Source of the DNA: Hymenobacter lapidiphilus
GTDB taxonomy: Bacteria; Bacteroidota; Bacteroidia; Cytophagales; Hymenobacteraceae
Reading direction: 5' to 3'
NCBI RefSeq assembly: GCF_013377885.1
Contig: NZ_JABKAU010000006.1
Location: forward strand, 62,001 to 126,000
Length of the DNA: 64,000 nucleotides
Shown: positions 41,912 to 51,486 of the stretch, piece by piece
Numbering within the stretch: the stretch's first letter is position 1
How the letters are laid out: each line of letters starts with the position of its first letter
Translations under genes and position numbers: made by a program
The notes under the pieces: generated by a model
Databases searched by the model: none
What the model was told of the DNA's origin: nothing
Seen by the model: only the letters and a program-made list of their open reading frames with translations

Positions 41912-42160
41912 ATGTTTACCCGACTGTTTTGCTGCCTGCTGTTGCTACCGGCTTTTGTGGCCTGCCAGCGCAGCTCCCCTACCACCGCCGCCGATCCGCT
42001 TTGTATCGACCCGGCCAAAATCCGGCCCGATGCGGCCTGCACCATGCAATACGACCCGGTGTGCGGCTGCGACGGCAAAACCTACGGCAACGCCTGCCAG
42101 GCCACCAATGCCGGCGTAACCAGCTCCACCCCTGGCGAGTGCCCCGGCCGGACCAACTAA
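41912..42160 (+). CDS. Kazal-type inhibitor-like small lipoprotein
   Basis: 82 residues. The signal [14 protein letters not shown] ends in a possible lipobox (FVAC). The mature domain has the six-Cys Kazal pattern: C...[20 protein letters not shown], then ACQATN and GEC. Kazal domains block serine proteases through a loop; here the region between Cys2 and Cys3 (TMQYDPV) would hold the reactive site. ATG 41912 is chosen because the signal begins there. It is followed 20 bases later by the cupin gene and is likely co-transcribed with it. Confidence 0.85.
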   Translation: MFTRLFCCLLLLPAFVACQRSSPTTAADPLCIDPAKIRPDAACTMQYDPVCGCDGKTYGNACQATNAGVTSSTPGECPGRTN

Positions 42161-42180
42161 TCCTTCACCAGCTTTTACTA

Positions 42181-42552
42181 ATGTCTGAAAAACGCTATTT
42201 CCGCCAGCAGAACCCCTTTATAGTGCCCACCACCGATGGCAAGCTCATTGAGGAGCACATCGGCCAAGCCAGCACCGGTACTGCCAAGTACAGCGTGGCC
42301 CACATGGTGGCCCCGCCCCAGTGGAGCGAGCCCCACCAGCGCCCCGAGTTCGACGAGGTAACGATTGTCGTACGCGGCCGCAAGCGGTTTGAGATTGACG
42401 GTGATGTAGTGGAGCTAAGTGCCGGCGAGTCGCTGCTGATTAAGGCCGGGGCACGGGTGCGCTACTCCAACCCCTTCGACGCCGAGTGCGAGTACTGGTC
42501 CATCTGCGTGCCTGCTTTCAGCCCAGCTACCGTTAATCGGGAGGAGGAATAA
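42181..42552 (+). CDS. Cupin domain protein
   Basis: 123 residues, cytosolic. The double-strand beta-helix is marked by HQRPEFDEVTIVVRGRKRFE and VVELSAGESLLIKAGARVRY, with His and Glu placed as metal ligands. The substrate or function is not predictable. It follows the Kazal lipoprotein gene at 20 bases and ends 14 bases before the stop of the convergent LytTR gene. Confidence 0.85.
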   Translation: MSEKRYFRQQNPFIVPTTDGKLIEEHIGQASTGTAKYSVAHMVAPPQWSEPHQRPEFDEVTIVVRGRKRFEIDGDVVELSAGESLLIKAGARVRYSNPFDAECEYWSICVPAFSPATVNREEE

Positions 42553-42565
42553 TAGCCGGCAGCCC

Positions 42566-43342
42566 TTACTTGAGGCCCACCCAGCGGCGCAGTTCGGGCG
42601 TACGGTGGGTGCTGGCCGTGAGAGCCACGCCGGCGCTTTTCAGATGCACCACCAGCGTATCATTGAAATAGGGTTCGAGCCGCTCAATTGCGCTGAGCTG
42701 CACCATTTCGGCGCGGTTGAGCCGGAAGAACTGCGCCGGATCGAGTTGGGCTTCGAGCTGGGTCAGGCTTTCGTTGAGCACGAAGCTCTTGCCCTGCGCA
42801 TCGAAGGCATGCGTAACGCCGTTGCGCAGCTGGAAGTAATGCAGTTCGGCCACATCCAGCAGGTACAGGCCCTGGCGGGTTTTGCTCACGAGGCGCTGCT
42901 TGTAGGCCGGAGCCACCACCGAGGCCGCCACGCCGCCGCCCAGCGTAGCGGCCAGCTGCTGCAGCGCCGACCCCTGAAACGACTGGCGCAACCGCTCGAA
43001 CTTCTGCATGGCGGCCGCAAACTGGGCGTACTGCACCGGTTTAAGCACATAAGCAATGCCGTTCTGCTCGAAGGCCTGCACCAGAAACGAGTCGTAGGCC
43101 GTAACGAAGATGATGGGACTATTGACGGCTACTTGCCCAAACAGCTGGAACACATTGCCATCAAGCAGCTCAATATCCGACAGAATGAGGTCGGGCGCCG
43201 GATGCTGGCGCAGGAAGTCGGCGGCCTCGCTGACCTCCTGGCACTCGCCCACGATGGTGGCCGCGGGGTTGTAGCGCAGGGCAAAGCGGCGGAGCTGGTC
43301 GAGGGCGGGTTCCTCGTCTTCGATGAGCAGCAAACGGAGCAT
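42566..43342 (-). CDS. LytTR-type response regulator
   Basis: 258 residues. The receiver domain has the acidic pair in LLLIEDEEP and the phosphoacceptor D56 in LILSDIELLDG, with Lys in AYVLKPVQY. A linker leads to the LytTR DNA-binding domain (about 150-258) with LYLLDVAELHYFQLRNG, FVLNESLTQLEAQLD and FFRLNRAEMVQLSAIERLEP. It should regulate genes under the signal sensed by the kinase upstream, whose stop is 34 bases before its start. Confidence 0.95.
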   Translation of the reverse strand: MLRLLLIEDEEPALDQLRRFALRYNPAATIVGECQEVSEAADFLRQHPAPDLILSDIELLDGNVFQLFGQVAVNSPIIFVTAYDSFLVQAFEQNGIAYVLKPVQYAQFAAAMQKFERLRQSFQGSALQQLAATLGGGVAASVVAPAYKQRLVSKTRQGLYLLDVAELHYFQLRNGVTHAFDAQGKSFVLNESLTQLEAQLDPAQFFRLNRAEMVQLSAIERLEPYFNDTLVVHLKSAGVALTASTHRTPELRRWVGLK

Positions 43343-43376
43343 GGGCAGTGGCAGAGTTTTAGATTGGGAACGGCCT

Positions 43377-44429
43377 TTACGCCGGCACCGGGGCCAGCCG
43401 GCTCAGCGGCAGCGTTACGCTAAACCACTCCGCCGACTCCTCCACCCGCACCGGCACATCGTGCAGCAAGGCCAACCGGGCGCGCAGGCCGGCCAGGCCG
43501 CTGCCTTCGCCCGGCGCGGGCACGGGCCGGAGCTGGCGGGCGTTGCGCACTTCCAGGCTGGTGGCCGTTATTATAAGCTGCACCCGTAGCGGCCAGGCGC
43601 GGCTGCCCAGGTTGTGCTTGAGGGCGTTGGTAAGCAGCTCCTGCCCGACCCCAGGCGGAATCAGCAGGTTTCCTAACTCGGCAGTAGGCACCCGTATGTC
43701 CTCCTCGAACGCATACGCCGCCCCAAACCGACGCTGTAACAGAAACTGATAGTCGCGCAGGAAGGCCAGTTCCTCAGTCAGCGGCACGGCATCGAGCTGC
43801 CGGGTGCGCACCAAGTAGCGGTAAAGGCTGGCTAGGTGCGTCACGTAGTCGTGGGCGGCGGTGTTTTCCGGCTCGATGAGGGCGGCCAGTATGTTAAGAT
43901 TGTTGAACAGGAAGTGCGGATCAACGTGCTGCTGCAGGGCCCGCAGCCGGGCCTGGGTGGCCTCCTTCTCCAGCTGCTCCAGCTCCAGCCGCAGTCGGGC
44001 CGCATGCTGCTGATACAGAAACGGCAGGTAAATGCCACCCACCAGCAGGTAGAAGAACAAGTCCAGAAACAGCCCCCGACCCAGCCGGTACCAGTCCCAC
44101 GCGAAGGGTCGGCCCGCCGGCAGCCAGCTAAAGCCAAAGCTCACGGCCAGGCTCAGTGCCTGAATCAGCAGCGCATACAGCAGCCCGCCGCCCAGCAGCA
44201 GCCGTAGGTAATAGCCAGCTCCTTCTACTGCCTGCTGGCGCTGCCGGGCTCGCAGTTCCAGCTTATCAAGCAGATAAACGATGAGCAGCGTTTGCAGAAA
44301 CAGCCAGAAGGGCGCATCCGGGTACAGGTGAAAGTCCTCGGCCCGGCCCGCTAGCGTCAGGCGCGTGAAGAGCGCCAGCAGCGTGGCCAGCCCAAGCAGA
44401 AACCCGTAAAACCAGATGGACTTGCGCAT
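43377..44429 (-). CDS. LytS/YehU-type sensor histidine kinase
   Basis: 350 residues. Four or so membrane helices fill the first ~140 residues, followed by a coiled coil (RLELEQLEKEATQARLRAL). The His_kinase motif is QQHVDPHFLFNNLNIL with H172 as the probable phosphorylated residue. A HATPase region follows with IPPGVGQELLTNALKHN and GSGLAGLRARLALLHD. It phosphorylates the LytTR regulator. The periplasmic part is minimal, so it probably senses a membrane-associated signal. It lies 29 bases after the unknown protein gene upstream and forms one operon with it. Confidence 0.94.
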   Translation of the reverse strand: MRKSIWFYGFLLGLATLLALFTRLTLAGRAEDFHLYPDAPFWLFLQTLLIVYLLDKLELRARQRQQAVEGAGYYLRLLLGGGLLYALLIQALSLAVSFGFSWLPAGRPFAWDWYRLGRGLFLDLFFYLLVGGIYLPFLYQQHAARLRLELEQLEKEATQARLRALQQHVDPHFLFNNLNILAALIEPENTAAHDYVTHLASLYRYLVRTRQLDAVPLTEELAFLRDYQFLLQRRFGAAYAFEEDIRVPTAELGNLLIPPGVGQELLTNALKHNLGSRAWPLRVQLIITATSLEVRNARQLRPVPAPGEGSGLAGLRARLALLHDVPVRVEESAEWFSVTLPLSRLAPVPA

Positions 44430-44458
44430 AACCGGCCGAAAAGATACGCCCCGCGCCG

Positions 44459-45238
44459 CTATTTGGCCGCTGGGGCCGGCTTCACTTCCTGGCCCTGCTC
44501 ATCCAGGAAGCGCAGCACTGGCTGGTTGTTCTTATCAACCCCAATACTGAGGCGGGTGCGGCCCTGGCTGTCCTTGAAGTCGAGCAGCGACTGGTCGTTG
44601 TTGGCCACCAGCATCAGGCGGGTTTCGCCCCGCTGGTCGGCCATTACCAGCGCCGACGAGCGGCCCACGGTAGTACCCACGAACATGCGGCGCTGCAACC
44701 CGAGTTTCCCCTCCCGATTGGCCTGCTTCTGCTCTTCGGGCGTGGCATTCTTGTACTTCGCTTCCGTTACCGCCATCGACTCTTCAGGGGCATCGCTGAA
44801 AGTGAGGCCGGCCTGGTAGCCGCTGCCCTGCTGCTGGTAGTTGAGCACAATTACCTGGTCCTGCCCGAACCGGTCGAACGAGAGGTGGCCGCCGGCCGAT
44901 ACCTTGCCGTCCTTATCCTTCTTGCCGCCGAAGATGAGGCCACCACATTCCTCGCCCTTCTCATTATAAAAGAGCATGCCGGGGTTGGTGCGGGCATAGT
45001 CGATGTGCTGGCCGTCGATGGTCACTCCCTGCGGAAACCGCTCCTTGTTGCTCATGATCATCTTCACGGTGCCGTCGCGCTCCACTAGGTTGATGCGCTC
45101 GACGTTGATTTCGCCGAAGCGCGTGGGCTTGTCGGGCTTGCCGAAAGCGCACAGCAGCGCCACCGCCGGCAGCAGGGTAGCGCCCAGAGCGTAAGCTTTC
45201 AGGAATTTCACGTCGCGGGCCAGTTTCTGAGTGTCCAT
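44459..45238 (-). CDS. Membrane-anchored protein of unknown function heading the LytTR operon
   Basis: 259 residues with a single N-terminal membrane segment (LKAYALGATLLPAVALLCAF). The soluble part consists of repeated beta motifs: NLVERDGTVKMIMSNKERFP, MLFYNEKGEECGGLIFGGKK, DGKVSAGGHLSFDRFGQDQ, LVMADQRGETRLMLV, LLDFKDSQGRTRLSIGVDKN. The recurring D-x-x-G-x-(T/V/R)-x-(M/L) suggests a beta-helix or repeat structure. It is the first gene of a kinase-regulator operon, so it may present the signal to the kinase. Not recognised beyond that. Confidence 0.75.
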   Translation of the reverse strand: MDTQKLARDVKFLKAYALGATLLPAVALLCAFGKPDKPTRFGEINVERINLVERDGTVKMIMSNKERFPQGVTIDGQHIDYARTNPGMLFYNEKGEECGGLIFGGKKDKDGKVSAGGHLSFDRFGQDQVIVLNYQQQGSGYQAGLTFSDAPEESMAVTEAKYKNATPEEQKQANREGKLGLQRRMFVGTTVGRSSALVMADQRGETRLMLVANNDQSLLDFKDSQGRTRLSIGVDKNNQPVLRFLDEQGQEVKPAPAAK

Positions 45239-45414
45239 ATGGGTAAGGCGTTGGGTTGATGATGGGCCAAAGGTGCAGGCCGGCAGGACCGAAAGCAGGC
45301 GTTTTCGCGTGAGTGCCGGAAAAATCGGGCGAGTGCCGGAAACCCGGTCGCGAACGACCGAAAACCTGTCCTCGAATTCGTTACCTTTCCCATTCCCACA
45401 TTCCCCCCCGCCCC

Positions 45415-46272
45415 ATGGACCAACGTATCATCACACTCTTCGACGAGTACACCCACGCCCCGCTCAGCCGCCGCGACTTTCTGGACCGGCTTCAGAAGTT
45501 AGCCGGCAGCACGGCTCTGGCGGCAGCTGCGCTGGCTGTGCTGGAACCGGGCTACGCCAGTGCCGCCACTGCGCCGGCCGCGGCCGCCGGCCTGCGCGAA
45601 GAAACCGTAACCTGGCCGGGCGCGGCCGGCGTTACTATGAAGGGGTACCTGGTACACCCAAAAGGCCGGAAAAAGCGCGGTGCCGTAGTCGTCATTCACG
45701 AAAACCGGGGCCTCACGCCGCACATCAAGGATATAACCCGACGCGTGGCCGAGGCGGGCTATCTGGCCCTGGGCGTCGATGGGCTGTCGGAGTTCGGCGG
45801 CACCCCGACCAACGAAGATGAAGGACGCACTCTCATCGGTAAGCTGAATAAAGACCAGACGCTGACCAACTACCTGGCCGCCCTTGCCTACCTACGCCAG
45901 CACCCCGGCAGCAACGGCCGCACTGGCTGCGTGGGCTTCTGCTGGGGCGGGGCGCTGGCCAACCGCCTCGCCGTGCACGATGCCCAGCTAAACGCTGCCG
46001 TAGCGTATTATGGCACGCAACCGCCCGCCGCAGAAGCCTCCAGCGTCAAAGCGCACCTGCTACTGCACTATGCGGCCCTCGACGAGCGGGTGAATGCGGG
46101 CAAAGACGCCTGGCAGGCGGCCCTGCAGGCGGCTGGGGCCAAGTACGAGCAGTTCGTGTACGAAGGCGTGAACCACGCTTTCAACAACGACACCTCGCCC
46201 GCCCGCTACAATGCCCAGGCAGCGGCCCAGGCCTGGGGCCGGACCCTGGCACTGTTTCGGGAGCAGCTGTAG
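45415..46272 (+). CDS. Tat-exported dienelactone hydrolase family protein
   Basis: 285 residues. The N-terminus PLSRRDFLDRLQKLAGSTAL is a twin-arginine signal (R19-R20), with cleavage near GYASAA. The alpha/beta-hydrolase core has VVVIHENRGLTPHIKDITRR, LGVDGLSEFGGTP, GCVGFCWGGALANRLAVHD (nucleophile Cys) and GVNHAFNNDT (catalytic His). It probably hydrolyses a lactone or ester in the periplasm; the Tat route suggests it folds in the cytosol. Divergent from the LytTR operon, sharing a 176-base promoter region. Confidence 0.9.
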   Translation: MDQRIITLFDEYTHAPLSRRDFLDRLQKLAGSTALAAAALAVLEPGYASAATAPAAAAGLREETVTWPGAAGVTMKGYLVHPKGRKKRGAVVVIHENRGLTPHIKDITRRVAEAGYLALGVDGLSEFGGTPTNEDEGRTLIGKLNKDQTLTNYLAALAYLRQHPGSNGRTGCVGFCWGGALANRLAVHDAQLNAAVAYYGTQPPAAEASSVKAHLLLHYAALDERVNAGKDAWQAALQAAGAKYEQFVYEGVNHAFNNDTSPARYNAQAAAQAWGRTLALFREQL

Positions 46273-46465
46273 CCTTGTGCATATTGCTCTCCTCACCTTA
46301 AGATGGAGAGTATTCACTACCATTCACGGGCAAAAACTATCTGTTTATCTAATAATCTGTCTTTTTTAGGGCAATTTGCTAGCAAATCACTAATTCATGT
46401 ATATTTTTAGCAAATGATCGACTCTTAGTCGAGCACAATTTTGCTTCACTTACTTCTTTCTTTTC

Positions 46466-49400
46466 ATGAACAAACCCCTACTCGTCGCACTGCCGCTGTT
46501 AGCTTTTTCGGCTTCGCAGGCATTTGCGCAGACCAGAACAATTTCTGGCAATGTTACTGATCGGGCCAGCGGCTCGGGCTTGCCCGGCGTTACCGTGCTG
46601 TTGAAAGGAACTACGAACGGAGTATCAACCAACTCCGATGGAACGTTTACTTTGACCGTACCTGCTACGGGCGGAACACTGGTGTTCAGTTCCGTAGGCT
46701 TTATATCGGTTGAGCAACCTATTGGCACTCAGAACCAAGTGAACATTGGTTTGGCCACCGACAGCCGCCAGTTGAGTGAGGTTGTTGTGGTAGCCTACGG
46801 CGCTCAGAACAAAGAGCTTCTTACCAGCAGCATTGCGACAATTGATGCCAAGCAGTTTGAAACGCAGCCCGTTACAGGTGCCGACCAAGCACTGCAGGGC
46901 AGAGCCGCGGGTGTGCTAGTAACCCAAAACTCGGGTACGCCCGGTGGCGGCGTATCGGTGCGAATCCGGGGCAACAACTCTATCTCGGGAGGCAGCGATC
47001 CGCTGTATGTAGTGGATGGTGTACCTGTCACGACCGGTAGCTTCTCCAACATCGGCGTAGGCAACCAGCAGCTGAATGCGCTGACCGACATCAACCCGCA
47101 GGATATTGCTTCTATCTCGGTGCTGAAAGACGCAGCAGCGGCAGCGCTCTACGGTTCGCGTGGAGCCAACGGGGTTGTACTTATCACGACCAAGCAGGGC
47201 ACGGCTGGCAAAACCAAAGTTGACTTCAACTACTACACCGGTATTCAGCAGACGACCAACAAGCTGGACGTGCTGAATGGCCAGCAGGCGCAGGAATTGA
47301 TCAACGAGGCTCGTACTAATGTAGGACTGGTTCCGCGTTATGTAACCACCGTTGCCAACCCAGCTCTTCAGACGCTCTTCACAGACGCTGATACCAACTG
47401 GCAGGACGAAATTTTCCGTGATGCCCGTATTTCCAATTACACCGGTACGGTTTCGGGCGGCGACGCCAAAACGCGCTTCCTGCTTAGCGGTACTTTCTTC
47501 GATCAGGAGGGTATTGTAATCGGTTCGAGCTTCCGCCGGGGCAGTGCCCGACTCAACCTCGAAAATAAAGTAACCGAGCGGGTAAAGGTTGGCATGAACA
47601 TGTCGGGCAGCCGTTCGCTGGCCACCCGGATCCAGAACGACAACAACATCTACGGTATCGTGAGCGGAGCCCTGCTGCTGGGCTCTCAGACGCCAGTGCG
47701 CACTGCGGATGGCACGTTTGCCCGCGACCCCTTCTCCTCGGTAGAAAATCCGGTAGCCTCCGCTTCACTGCCTACGTTCAACTCGCGCAACAATCGCCTG
47801 ATTGGCAACACGTACCTGGAAGTGGAACCCATTGACAACCTGCGGCTGCGTACCAGCTTCGGTCTTGACTACTTGGGTCTGAAGGAGGACTTCTATATCC
47901 CGAGCACGCTGATACAGGGCCAGGCCGCCAACGGCCAGGGTATTAGCAACTTCCGCACCAGTGCTAGCTGGCTCAACGAAACCACGCTAGGCTACACAAA
48001 AACGCTGGCCGACGCTCACACCATCAACGCGGTTGTTGGTTACGCTTACCAGCGTTGGACGCAGGAAGGCATTCAGGCTACGGCAACCAATTTCGCCGGC
48101 AACGGTATTCTAACCCTTGGTTCGGGTGCCGTTAAAACGGAGGCCTCTTCCGACCAGACGTTCTACAACCTGCAGTCGGGCTTCGCTCGCTTGGAGTACG
48201 ATTACAAGAGCAAGTACATCATCCAGGGCTCGTTCCGGGCCGACGGCTCCTCGCGCTTTGGCTCGGGCAACCGTGTGGGTTACTTCCCAAGCGGCTCGGT
48301 AGCCTGGCGGATCAGCCAGGAAGAGTTCCTGAAAGACAACGCCATTCTGAGCGAACTGAAAATCCGGGGTAGCTACGGCGTTACGGGTAACTTCGAAATT
48401 GGCAACTTCGCCTCCCGCGGCCTGTTCGGCAGCGGCGGCACGGCAAACTACCTGCAGACTCCGGGCCTGGCCCCAACCCAGTTGGCTAACCCCAGCCTGA
48501 CATGGGAGGAAAACAAGATGGCCAACATCGGTATCAACATCGGCTTGCTCAACAACCGGTTCCTGATTGATGCCGACGTATTCCAGAACAACTCCGACAA
48601 GCTGTTGCTCAACCGTCAGCTGCCACTTTCCTCGGGCTTTGCATCCATCACCGATAACATCGGTGCTTTGCGCAACCGTGGTATCGAGCTTTCGCTGACG
48701 TCTAATAACATCGTGGGTGACAAATTCACCTGGTCTACCAACTTCAACATCTCCTTCATTCGCAACGAGGTAACAGAGTTGGTTGATAACCAGCCATTCG
48801 CAGCTGGTTTTGCCAGCTGGGTAGCAGTAGGAAGCCCACTTGGTTCGTTCCGGGGATTCCGCACCGACGGAATTTTCCAGACGCAGGACGAAATCAATAC
48901 CCTGAATGCTGCCGCCCGTTTAGCAACCGGTAACCCGAACGCTGCTTACCAGGTGGCTAATACCAATGCCGTCAATGGTACCCGGCCCGGTGACATCCGG
49001 TTTAAAGACCTTAACGGTGATGGGGTAATTACCACCGCCGATCAGGAGATTATGGGCAGTGCCCAGCCAGACTTCTTTGGCGGCATTACCAACACGTTCA
49101 ACTTCAAAGGAATTGACCTGAGCTTCCTCTTTCAATTCTCGAAAGGCAACGAAATTTACAACAACACCCGCGCCTTTGGAGAAGGCATGAACGGTCAGTT
49201 TGGCCAGATTGCCCGGGTACTTGACCGTTGGACGCCGACCAATACCAACACCGACGTTCCACGCGCTGCCTGGAACGACCCTAACAACAACCGCCGTACT
49301 TCGGACCGGTGGCTGGAAGATGGTTCGTACGCTCGTCTGAAAACCATAACCCTGGGCTATAACTTGCCTGCAAGTGTTGCCAACGCCGCTCGTCTGCGTT

Positions 49401-49567
49401 CGGCTCGTATTTACTTGGCAGGACAAAACCTGTTGACGTTCACTGACTACTCCGGCCTGGATCCGGAAGTTAACACCTTCAGTGGCACGAACACTGCCCT
49501 GGGCACCGACTTCCTGACCTTCCCACAAGCCCGCGTGTACCAAGTTGGCGTGAACCTCGGGTTTTAA
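46466..49567 (+). CDS. SusC/RagA TonB-linked outer membrane transporter, pair 1
   Basis: 1033 residues. Signal peptide (LVALPLLAFSASQAFAQ), a CarboxypepD_reg-like domain (GSGLPGVTVLLKGTTNGVST to LVFSSVGFISVEQ), a TonB-box/plug region (ELLTSSIATIDAKQ, LQGRAAGVLVTQNSG, DPLYVVDGVPVTTGS, VLKDAAAAALYGSRGANGVV), then a 22-strand barrel ending in Phe (GVNLGF). It takes up a large nutrient with energy from TonB. Its partner SusD follows. No glycoside hydrolase or sulfatase lies nearby, so the substrate is unknown. Confidence 0.96.
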   Translation: MNKPLLVALPLLAFSASQAFAQTRTISGNVTDRASGSGLPGVTVLLKGTTNGVSTNSDGTFTLTVPATGGTLVFSSVGFISVEQPIGTQNQVNIGLATDSRQLSEVVVVAYGAQNKELLTSSIATIDAKQFETQPVTGADQALQGRAAGVLVTQNSGTPGGGVSVRIRGNNSISGGSDPLYVVDGVPVTTGSFSNIGVGNQQLNALTDINPQDIASISVLKDAAAAALYGSRGANGVVLITTKQGTAGKTKVDFNYYTGIQQTTNKLDVLNGQQAQELINEARTNVGLVPRYVTTVANPALQTLFTDADTNWQDEIFRDARISNYTGTVSGGDAKTRFLLSGTFFDQEGIVIGSSFRRGSARLNLENKVTERVKVGMNMSGSRSLATRIQNDNNIYGIVSGALLLGSQTPVRTADGTFARDPFSSVENPVASASLPTFNSRNNRLIGNTYLEVEPIDNLRLRTSFGLDYLGLKEDFYIPSTLIQGQAANGQGISNFRTSASWLNETTLGYTKTLADAHTINAVVGYAYQRWTQEGIQATATNFAGNGILTLGSGAVKTEASSDQTFYNLQSGFARLEYDYKSKYIIQGSFRADGSSRFGSGNRVGYFPSGSVAWRISQEEFLKDNAILSELKIRGSYGVTGNFEIGNFASRGLFGSGGTANYLQTPGLAPTQLANPSLTWEENKMANIGINIGLLNNRFLIDADVFQNNSDKLLLNRQLPLSSGFASITDNIGALRNRGIELSLTSNNIVGDKFTWSTNFNISFIRNEVTELVDNQPFAAGFASWVAVGSPLGSFRGFRTDGIFQTQDEINTLNAAARLATGNPNAAYQVANTNAVNGTRPGDIRFKDLNGDGVITTADQEIMGSAQPDFFGGITNTFNFKGIDLSFLFQFSKGNEIYNNTRAFGEGMNGQFGQIARVLDRWTPTNTNTDVPRAAWNDPNNNRRTSDRWLEDGSYARLKTITLGYNLPASVANAARLRSARIYLAGQNLLTFTDYSGLDPEVNTFSGTNTALGTDFLTFPQARVYQVGVNLGF

Positions 49568-49599
49568 TCGTCTTCATTAACTGACTACTTCTTTTGCTC

Positions 49600-50949
49600 A
49601 TGCAATTTTCTAAATATTCCGTCCGTCTGACCATGCTGGGCCTACTTGGCCTTGCGACCAGTTGCGAAAAGACCCTGGACCTTAAACCAGCCAACTCACT
49701 GCAGGCAGATCAGGTGTTTGTTGATGCTGCTGGTGCCAACGCCGCTACCATCGGTGCCTACGGCGCTTTCACCAGTGCTAACTACTACGGGCTGCGCTAC
49801 CCGGCATTTGCTGACCTAGCCAGCGACGACGTGGACCACATTGGTACGTTCCCTACTTTCGCGCAGATTGATGGATACAACATCCTGCCCGATAACGTAG
49901 ACATAACCAATTTGTGGGCTGCGCTCTACGTGGGAGTCAATCGCTCGAACAATGTAATTGCCTACGCTCCGCCCATCACTGCCATTCCGCTGGCTACCCG
50001 GCGGCGATTGGTTGCTGAAGCACGGTTCGTCCGCGCCTACAACTACTTCGACCTGACTCGCTTCTGGGGTGCTGTTCCGCTGAGCCTGACGCCTACGACT
50101 GCGCCCGACGGCTCGCTTAATCTGGCCCGCACACCGGTTGCCGATGTGTACACACAAATCAAGGCTGACCTTGATTCAGCTGTATTGTACTTGCCAGCCC
50201 AGAACACTGGCCGGGCTACGATTTGGTCTGCCCGGGCACTGAAGGCGCGCTTATCCCTATATGAGAAGCAGTGGGCCGAGGCAGAGCGTTTGGCCGACCA
50301 GGTTATTGCCAGCCCTCTTTTCGCGTTGCAGCCCTCCTACCGGAGCATCTACGACAACAAAAACACGTCTGAATCAATCTTCGAAGTACAATTCGACATT
50401 CAGAACCAGAGCCAGTTTGCCTTCTTCTACTTCCCACAGGCATCGGGTGGCCGGAATGAAATTACGCCAAGCCCGGCACTGCGAGCTGCTTATGAAACCG
50501 GGGATACCCGGCGTCCGGCTTCTATCTCCAACGGCACGTTCCTAGTAGCTGGCCGTGCGGTTCCGGCCAACGTAGGCATTAAATACACCGATGCTGGTAA
50601 CGGCACCGATAACTTCCGCGCCATTCGCCTTGCAGAGATGATTCTGACCAGCGCCGAGGCGAAAGCCCAGCAGGGTAAACTGGCAGAGTCGCTGATCCTG
50701 CTCAACCGTATCCGGGTACGGGCCGGTTTGCCTGTACGGGTTGCTCTCGGCCAAGCTGATTTGCTGACGGCTATCTATCAGGAGCGCCGGGTAGAACTGG
50801 CAATGGAAGGACACCGTTGGTTTGACCTGATTCGTACGGGCAGGGCCCAGCAGGTATTGGGCGTTCCTGATGCCAACCGTCTGTTGCTGCCTATTCCGCT
50901 GCGGGAAACCATCAACAACCCGAATATCAGGCAGAACCCTGGCTACTAG
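49600..50949 (+). CDS. SusD/RagB outer membrane lipoprotein, pair 1
   Basis: 449 residues. Lipoprotein signal MLGLLGLATSC, then the SusD fold with TPR-like helices: VAEARFVRAYNYFDLTRFWG, KADLDSAVLYLPA, WSARALKARLSLYEKQWAEA and the C-terminal ERRVELAMEGHRWFDLIRTG, a strong family signature. It caps the SusC barrel and binds the substrate at the surface. The start is 32 bases after the SusC stop. The in-frame TTG at 49594 is an unlikely alternative. Confidence 0.95.
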   Translation: MQFSKYSVRLTMLGLLGLATSCEKTLDLKPANSLQADQVFVDAAGANAATIGAYGAFTSANYYGLRYPAFADLASDDVDHIGTFPTFAQIDGYNILPDNVDITNLWAALYVGVNRSNNVIAYAPPITAIPLATRRRLVAEARFVRAYNYFDLTRFWGAVPLSLTPTTAPDGSLNLARTPVADVYTQIKADLDSAVLYLPAQNTGRATIWSARALKARLSLYEKQWAEAERLADQVIASPLFALQPSYRSIYDNKNTSESIFEVQFDIQNQSQFAFFYFPQASGGRNEITPSPALRAAYETGDTRRPASISNGTFLVAGRAVPANVGIKYTDAGNGTDNFRAIRLAEMILTSAEAKAQQGKLAESLILLNRIRVRAGLPVRVALGQADLLTAIYQERRVELAMEGHRWFDLIRTGRAQQVLGVPDANRLLLPIPLRETINNPNIRQNPGY

Positions 50950-51486
50950 AACAGCTAGAAGCACAGCACAGATTATCTGTCGGACAGCCACTAGACCATT
51001 TCTATCTGACTGCTCAATTCTCATTTAAAATGGACCAGTTGGTAGTAGTTTGAAAGCTTGTGGGCGACATAGCAAAAGAGCCTCTTCTTAGTTGAAGAGG
51101 CTCTTTTGCTATGTCGCCCACTATGCAAGCGCAGGAGTTATGTTTAAGCAGCCATAGGCAGGTAGTTTGATGATGGAGCTTCACACTACCTGTCAAGTTT
51201 TAAGTCCAATAGCTATTGTATATCCACAACAAAATTCATGAATTGCAAAACGACCATATAAGGAAACAAGGCTTATAGGATTATAGACAATGACTTAGCA
51301 ATTGTCCGCTCTCGTCTGGCACTCTGTCGAAGAACACCACCATTCACTCGAATTTCAGAATTAGTCGCCTGAAAAATGGTTCATTCTCTTTATAACTCCA
51401 TATATTAGCACCCTCGCAGAAGACAATTCTTCTTAATTCCACCTCACCCAACCCTTCTTCGTACTTTTTTTAATTTTTCATTTTCC
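50950..51486. other. Intergenic region between the two SusCD pairs
   Basis: Contains the long perfect hairpin at 51060-51121, a smaller inverted repeat (CAGGTAGT/ACTACCTG near 51165-51200), and about 250 bases of AT-rich sequence before the second SusC. That stretch should hold the second promoter, but no confident TTG...TAnnTTTG pair was found. No gene seen. Confidence 0.6.
51060..51121. terminator. Perfect 28-bp hairpin after SusCD pair 1
   Basis: GTGGGCGACATAGCAAAAGA continuing to 51087 is exactly complementary to 51094-51121, with a six-base loop (TTAGTT). It lies 110 bases after the SusD stop. It has internal T-runs in both directions, so it can terminate either strand. Confidence 0.9.
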
